Positions 6,841 to 10,037 of a stretch of DNA of 10,037 nucleotides are shown piece by piece. Position numbers and translations under genes: made by a program. Each line of letters opens with the position of its first letter. The first letter of the stretch is position 1. The notes under the pieces are model-generated. The model did not search any database, was not told where the DNA came from, and worked only from the letters and a program-made list of their open reading frames with translations. The DNA is from Caryophanales bacterium UBA6414 (lineage in GTDB: Bacteria > Bacillota_I > Bacilli_A > RF39 > UBA660): contig DJPK01000001.1 of the NCBI GenBank assembly GCA_002438545.1, positions 1 through 10,037 on the forward strand. The letters run 5' to 3'.

Positions 6841-6870
6841 TTTACTTTATTATTAAATAGATGTTATAAT
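6841..6870 (+). promoter_or_regulatory. Promoter of the mreCD unit, extended -10 type
   Basis: Perfect TATAAT (6865-6870) is preceded by TGT, an extended -10 element. TTTACT (6841-6846) serves as a weak -35 at 18-base spacing. The start would be near 6877, giving a leader of about 20 bases. A perfect TTGACA at 6817-6822 lies too far upstream to pair with this -10. Confidence 0.65.
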
Positions 6871-6897
6871 TGTTTATATATAGTAAAGGGTGGTTAT

Positions 6898-7932
6898 ATG
6901 AGTAAGGATAATTTAATAGTTGTTATAAATAGTTATGATGATATTAGTAAAATAGATGAAACTACTAAATATATTAATATAAATATTGATAACTATGATA
7001 AAGAAATAATTGACTACTTTATTAATAATGGGCAGAATTATTCTTATTCAGATATTACTAATGGTAAGTTAGGGTATGCTTATATATCTTATGATGTATT
7101 TGTTAAAGCAGAGAGTGTTATTGAAGATATTGTTAATGGTTGTAAAGAGTTTGACTTAGTAGATAAAGTACGTTATGTTTATATAGCGCTTGGGAGAATA
7201 CTTAGTTATGATATTAATATTCTTCCTGATAAGAATGAGAACTTTTCTTTTGAGATGGAATGTAGTTTGAATAATATATGGGGATGTATTTATAATAAAA
7301 AGTGTACGAAAACAGTAGTTGTTAAGATATTACATTATTTACTTACCATACTTGGTATAGAAGATATTATTGTAGATACTGAAGACTTGGTATGTAATAA
7401 AGTTAAAATAGATGGTATATATTATACAGTTAATTTATATGAAGATTTACCTTTTATTCAAGCTAGATTTAGGACACAGTATTTTTCTAATTATAATGAT
7501 GATAAAGAGTTAGATAAAAAAATTGGTTATATAGAAGAAGAATATAATGATATATTAATAGATAATGAATTAAAAAGTCTTAGTAGGAGTGATAGTGAAT
7601 ACTTTAGTAAATTATTAAGTATTACGCAGGGTATTTTAGATATAGCAAAGATATCTTCTTTAGAACTTGGTATTATATATAATTTAATATTTGTTAAGTA
7701 TTTATCAATGGAAGATGTACATATAAATAATTTATTTGTTAATAGTATATATAATTCACAAGAACATTTTATTTTAATTACTTATAATAATATATATTAT
7801 AGTTATAATTATAAATTAGGTAGGTTTGTGGTTATTAATAGTGAAGATTTAATTAATAATATTAATAGTAATAAAGTTGGAGTATATTTAGGAGAAGAAG
7901 TATTAGGATTAAATATGGGTTTTAGTAGATAA
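6898..7932 (+). CDS. Hypothetical protein with probable degenerate transglutaminase-like domain
   Basis: I do not recognise this 344-residue protein with certainty. It has no signal peptide or membrane segment, so it is probably cytoplasmic, and it is very rich in Asn, Asp, Ile and Tyr. Residues about 88-185 read like a transglutaminase-like core. A helix is followed by ILSYD (101-105). Cys136 starts a helix ending in LGIE (KCTKTVVVKILHYLLTILGIE, 135-155), as the catalytic Cys does in that fold. Then VKIDGIYYTVNLYED (169-183) resembles the strands carrying the catalytic His and Asp. Aligned by eye, the His falls on Leu164 and the Asp on Asn179, so only the Cys of the triad would survive. The C-terminal part (about 230-344) is helical, then shows a second strand pair (HFILITYNNIYYSYNY, 290-305). 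The start has AGGG seven bases upstream. The gene is followed after 22 bases by mreC, which suggests a role linked to cell elongation. The fold call is tentative. Confidence 0.4.
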   Translation: MSKDNLIVVINSYDDISKIDETTKYININIDNYDKEIIDYFINNGQNYSYSDITNGKLGYAYISYDVFVKAESVIEDIVNGCKEFDLVDKVRYVYIALGRILSYDINILPDKNENFSFEMECSLNNIWGCIYNKKCTKTVVVKILHYLLTILGIEDIIVDTEDLVCNKVKIDGIYYTVNLYEDLPFIQARFRTQYFSNYNDDKELDKKIGYIEEEYNDILIDNELKSLSRSDSEYFSKLLSITQGILDIAKISSLELGIIYNLIFVKYLSMEDVHINNLFVNSIYNSQEHFILITYNNIYYSYNYKLGRFVVINSEDLINNINSNKVGVYLGEEVLGLNMGFSR

Positions 7933-7954
7933 TATAATTAATGAGGTTGATATA

Positions 7955-8806
7955 ATGCGAAGAAAGAAATATAATAGATTGCAGTTTAGATATGTTGTAA
8001 TTGGGGTAGTAGTAGTTATAGTTATTTTATTAATTATTTTTTCTAAGACATTAAAGAGTAATAAGACTAATAGAGTAGTGGGATTTTTTAAAGATAGTGT
8101 AGTAGCTATTCAGAATGTTGTTAGTTATCCATTTAGATTTATATTTAGTAGTGCGGATAATCTTGGTAAGTTAGGTTCTACTATGGATGAGAATGACATA
8201 CTATCTTCTAATGTAGATAAGGTAGATTATTTAATTAGTGAGAATTTAGAGTTAAAGAAACAGTTAGAGGCAATGAAAGATGAACTTGGTATTACTAATA
8301 CTTTAGTTGATTATGAATGTATTAATGCGACAGTTATTAGTAGGAATGTTGGTTATTGGTATAATAATATTACTATTAATAAGGGTAGTAGTGATGGAAT
8401 AGTTAATGATATGATTGTGATTAATTCAAAGGGATTAGTTGGTAGAGTATATTCTACTAGTAAACATAATGCAGTAGTTAGATTAATTACGACTAGTGAT
8501 ACTAATAATAAGATATCAGTTTCTATTAGTCATGGGGGTAAATATATATATGGATTGGTTAATAGATATAATTATAGTAAAAATGTATTAGAGGTTGAAG
8601 GAATTAGTAATACAGAAGATGTTTTAGTAGGAGATTATGTTTATACTTCTGGTCTTGGTGGAATATATCCTTCAGGGATACTAATTGGGATGGTAGATTC
8701 TATTTCAACAGATAGTTATGATTTATCAAAGATTATTAATGTTAAGACAGTAGCTAATTTTGATGATATTAACTATGTGGCAGTATTAAAGAGGGTAGAT
8801 TCATGA
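7955..8806 (+). CDS. mreC: Rod shape-determining protein MreC
   Basis: MreC is a membrane-anchored scaffold of the elongasome that links the MreB cytoskeleton to peptidoglycan synthases such as PBP2/RodA. The 283-residue protein shows the family layout. A basic cytoplasmic tail precedes one membrane segment (about 13-30), followed by an extracellular linker, a coiled coil (about 85-112) and a beta-rich C-terminal domain (about 118-280). Characteristic stretches are INKGSSDGIVNDMIVINSKG (141-160), LVGRV (161-165) and TSGLGGIYPSGILIGMV (231-247). Its length is normal (about 280-370 in the family). The start is set by TGAGGT (7942-7947). It lies 22 bases after the preceding gene with no promoter between, and its TGA stop overlaps the mreD ATG. 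mreB, the usual upstream neighbour, is absent here and presumably lies elsewhere. Confidence 0.93.
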   Translation: MRRKKYNRLQFRYVVIGVVVVIVILLIIFSKTLKSNKTNRVVGFFKDSVVAIQNVVSYPFRFIFSSADNLGKLGSTMDENDILSSNVDKVDYLISENLELKKQLEAMKDELGITNTLVDYECINATVISRNVGYWYNNITINKGSSDGIVNDMIVINSKGLVGRVYSTSKHNAVVRLITTSDTNNKISVSISHGGKYIYGLVNRYNYSKNVLEVEGISNTEDVLVGDYVYTSGLGGIYPSGILIGMVDSISTDSYDLSKIINVKTVANFDDINYVAVLKRVDS

Positions 8807-9309
8807 TTATTGTTAGTATATATTTAGTATTATCTTTTTTACTAGAGGGTGTTTCATCATTATATGTTAGATATAGTTTAATAAATCCTAGTATATTTAT
8901 GACTTTATATGTAGTAATTGGGTTAGTAGTTATATATCCTTATTTTATAAATAAAAAGAAATATATGTATTTAGTTATTATATTTGGGATATTATTTGAT
9001 GTTATATATACTAATACTTTATTTATTAATTTAGTAATATTTATATTAATATATTTATTTAATAGATTACTTGATGAGGTATTACCTAATAATATATTTG
9101 TTATTAATATTAAGAGTTATTTAGCAGTTATTTTGTATTATACTTTAACTTATGTTATTATGGTACTTACTAATTATGCTAGTTATCCAATTAGTATGTT
9201 ATTTAGGATATATTATAGTAATATTATTATGAGTATTATATATACAACAGTTAGTTATATAGTATTAAAGGGTTTGACAAATAAGTTTAATGTTAAAGAA
9301 ATAAAGTAA
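8803..9309 (+). CDS. mreD: Rod shape-determining protein MreD
   Basis: MreD is a small polytopic membrane protein of the elongasome, partner of MreC. The 168-residue protein has five or six hydrophobic segments (about 2-16, 31-48, 54-70, 72-88, 103-123 and 135-155). GILFDVIYTNTLFINL (62-77) corresponds to the family's G-L-F-D signature in the middle of the protein. Sequence conservation in MreD is low, so the call rests on this motif, size, topology and position after mreC. Its ATG overlaps the mreC stop as ATGA, with GAGGG (8791-8795) inside mreC as Shine-Dalgarno, a classic sign of translational coupling. No terminator is visible after it, so transcription may continue into the next gene. 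Confidence 0.88.
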   Translation: MIIVSIYLVLSFLLEGVSSLYVRYSLINPSIFMTLYVVIGLVVIYPYFINKKKYMYLVIIFGILFDVIYTNTLFINLVIFILIYLFNRLLDEVLPNNIFVINIKSYLAVILYYTLTYVIMVLTNYASYPISMLFRIYYSNIIMSIIYTTVSYIVLKGLTNKFNVKEIK

Positions 9310-9314
9310 AGTTA

Positions 9315-9343
9315 TTGTTAAAAATTATGTTTTATTATATAAT
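9315..9343 (+). promoter_or_regulatory. Promoter of paralogue C
   Basis: TTGTTA (9315-9320) and perfect TATAAT (9338-9343) are separated by 17 bases, giving a start near 9350 and a leader of about 22 bases. No terminator separates it from mreD, so the downstream gene may be read from both promoters. Confidence 0.7.
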
Positions 9344-9371
9344 TTAGATAGTTAATAGGGAGGATGAGGAT

Positions 9372-10007
9372 ATGGATAAATCGTTTAATAAGAATGCTTT
9401 AGTAATTACGATAGAGGTTATAGCAATAGTTTTAGGAGTAGTTGGTATTACATATGCCGCGGCAACATTATCTTCTTCAGTTAATGCAAGCGCTAGTAAT
9501 TTAAATGTTGTTTATACGGGAGATAAGACTGTTACAGCTACTGATTTATCACCGAGAGTTACTGCTCCAACAGTTAGTGAAACTTCCAATGTAGCAAGAG
9601 TAGCTTTTACTGTTAAAGGGGCTTCAGCAAATGTTAATAGTAATATTATTTATGATATTATGTTAGATAGTATTAGTGCTGATTCAGCATTCTTTAATAG
9701 TTATGTTAAATGGAGACTTTATAAGAATAGTAGTTTACTTAGTGAAGGTAATATGTCATATGCTTTTGATAGTAGTTTAAAAGATAATAAATTAACACTT
9801 ACTGAGACACAACAAGATATGCCTAGTAATTCTTCAACAGCCGATAGTTATTTATTTCTTATGTGGATAGAGGAGACTTGTACGGATGTACTTAATTGTG
9901 GGAGTGCTGCTAATCAGAATGGGTTAATTGGTAAGAGCTTTCAAGCTAATATATTTGTAGCAGTTAATACAGGTACTAAGGTGGCACTTACGAGAGTTAG
10001 TGGATAA
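9372..10007 (+). CDS. Small exported or membrane-anchored protein, TasA/camelysin-like family (paralogue C, with cysteine pair)
   Basis: The 211-residue protein has a short polar start, a hydrophobic segment (about 9-26) and GITYAAATLSSSVNASA (25-41), a signal or anchor region akin to SipW-type leaders. The body is Ser/Thr/Asn-rich and beta-rich. Blocks YDIMLDSISADSAFF, VKWRLYKN (112-119), YLFLMWIEE (160-168) and LIGKSFQANI (185-194) align with paralogue A in the same order. Between the last two blocks it carries an insert of about ten residues holding the only two cysteines (Cys170 and Cys176). These could form a small disulphide loop if the domain is outside the cell. The start follows AGGGAGG (9357-9363), eight bases upstream. 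It lies 62 bases after mreD with its own promoter. The function is unknown; the family assignment is from shared motifs only. Confidence 0.7.
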   Translation: MDKSFNKNALVITIEVIAIVLGVVGITYAAATLSSSVNASASNLNVVYTGDKTVTATDLSPRVTAPTVSETSNVARVAFTVKGASANVNSNIIYDIMLDSISADSAFFNSYVKWRLYKNSSLLSEGNMSYAFDSSLKDNKLTLTETQQDMPSNSSTADSYLFLMWIEETCTDVLNCGSAANQNGLIGKSFQANIFVAVNTGTKVALTRVSG

Positions 10008-10008
10008 T

Positions 10009-10037
10009 AAAAAAGGCTCTACACGATTTGATGGGAG
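10009..10037 (+). other. Downstream edge, possibly first arm of a terminator
   Basis: After the stop codon comes AAAAAAGGCTCTACAC, which looks like the 5' arm of an A-flanked terminator stem. The window ends before any complementary arm or T-tract, so this cannot be confirmed. Confidence 0.2.

Noticed and set aside
8788..8824. Possible Mycoplasma-type code with TGA read as Trp at the mreC end
   Set aside because: All Trp codons checked in the window are TGG, and the ATGA stop/start overlap with a good Shine-Dalgarno is the ordinary mreC-mreD junction.
9322..9345. Inverted repeat AAATTAT / ATAATTT between mreD and paralogue C
   Set aside because: The arms are pure A/T with a ten-base spacer and no following T-tract, so it is neither a convincing terminator nor a convincing operator. 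Chance is likely in this composition.
1..10037. CRISPR array, insertion sequence, tRNA or rRNA gene, phage gene
   Set aside because: I saw no regularly spaced direct repeats, no transposase-like protein, no tRNA cloverleaf signatures and no phage-type proteins. Intergenic gaps are all under about 160 bases and are filled by promoters and terminators.

Overview
The window is a low-GC (visually about 30% G+C) stretch of a Gram-positive-type bacterial chromosome with every gene on the + strand. S12 has the long Firmicutes form, and promoters and Shine-Dalgarno sites are close to the Bacillus consensus. All tryptophans I checked are TGG. TGA serves as a stop at the mreC/mreD overlap, so the standard bacterial code applies rather than the Mycoplasma code. 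Genes mreC and mreD imply a walled cell. The best guess is a gut-type uncultured Bacilli lineage near the Mollicutes (RF39-like), but this is inferred from composition and gene style, not from a search.

Bases 1-4475 hold the str operon, rpsL-rpsG-fusA-tuf. It has a strong promoter before rpsL, a second promoter before tuf that carries a perfect palindrome over its -10 box, and a strong terminator after tuf. The S10 operon does not follow. Instead a single-gene gap (GAPDH) unit with its own promoter and terminator occupies about 4477-5566.

Bases 5585-6818 hold a two-gene unit of small membrane-anchored or exported proteins. They resemble the TasA/camelysin-like surface proteins that often carry SipW-type signal peptides. 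Bases 6841-9309 hold a second unit: a cytoplasmic-looking protein with a probable degenerate transglutaminase-like fold, then mreC and mreD (cell elongation). mreB is not in the window. A third paralogue of the surface family, with its own promoter, follows at 9372-10007, so the mreCD unit is flanked by this family.

The most notable observations are residue changes at normally near-invariant sites of the translation apparatus. The EF-G guanine-recognition motif reads NKMG instead of NKMD, the adjacent G5 motif has Asp where Ser is usual, and S12 has Ile at the position of E. coli Pro90. The other point of interest is the surface-protein trio and the pseudo-transglutaminase clustered around mreCD, whose roles I cannot assign.
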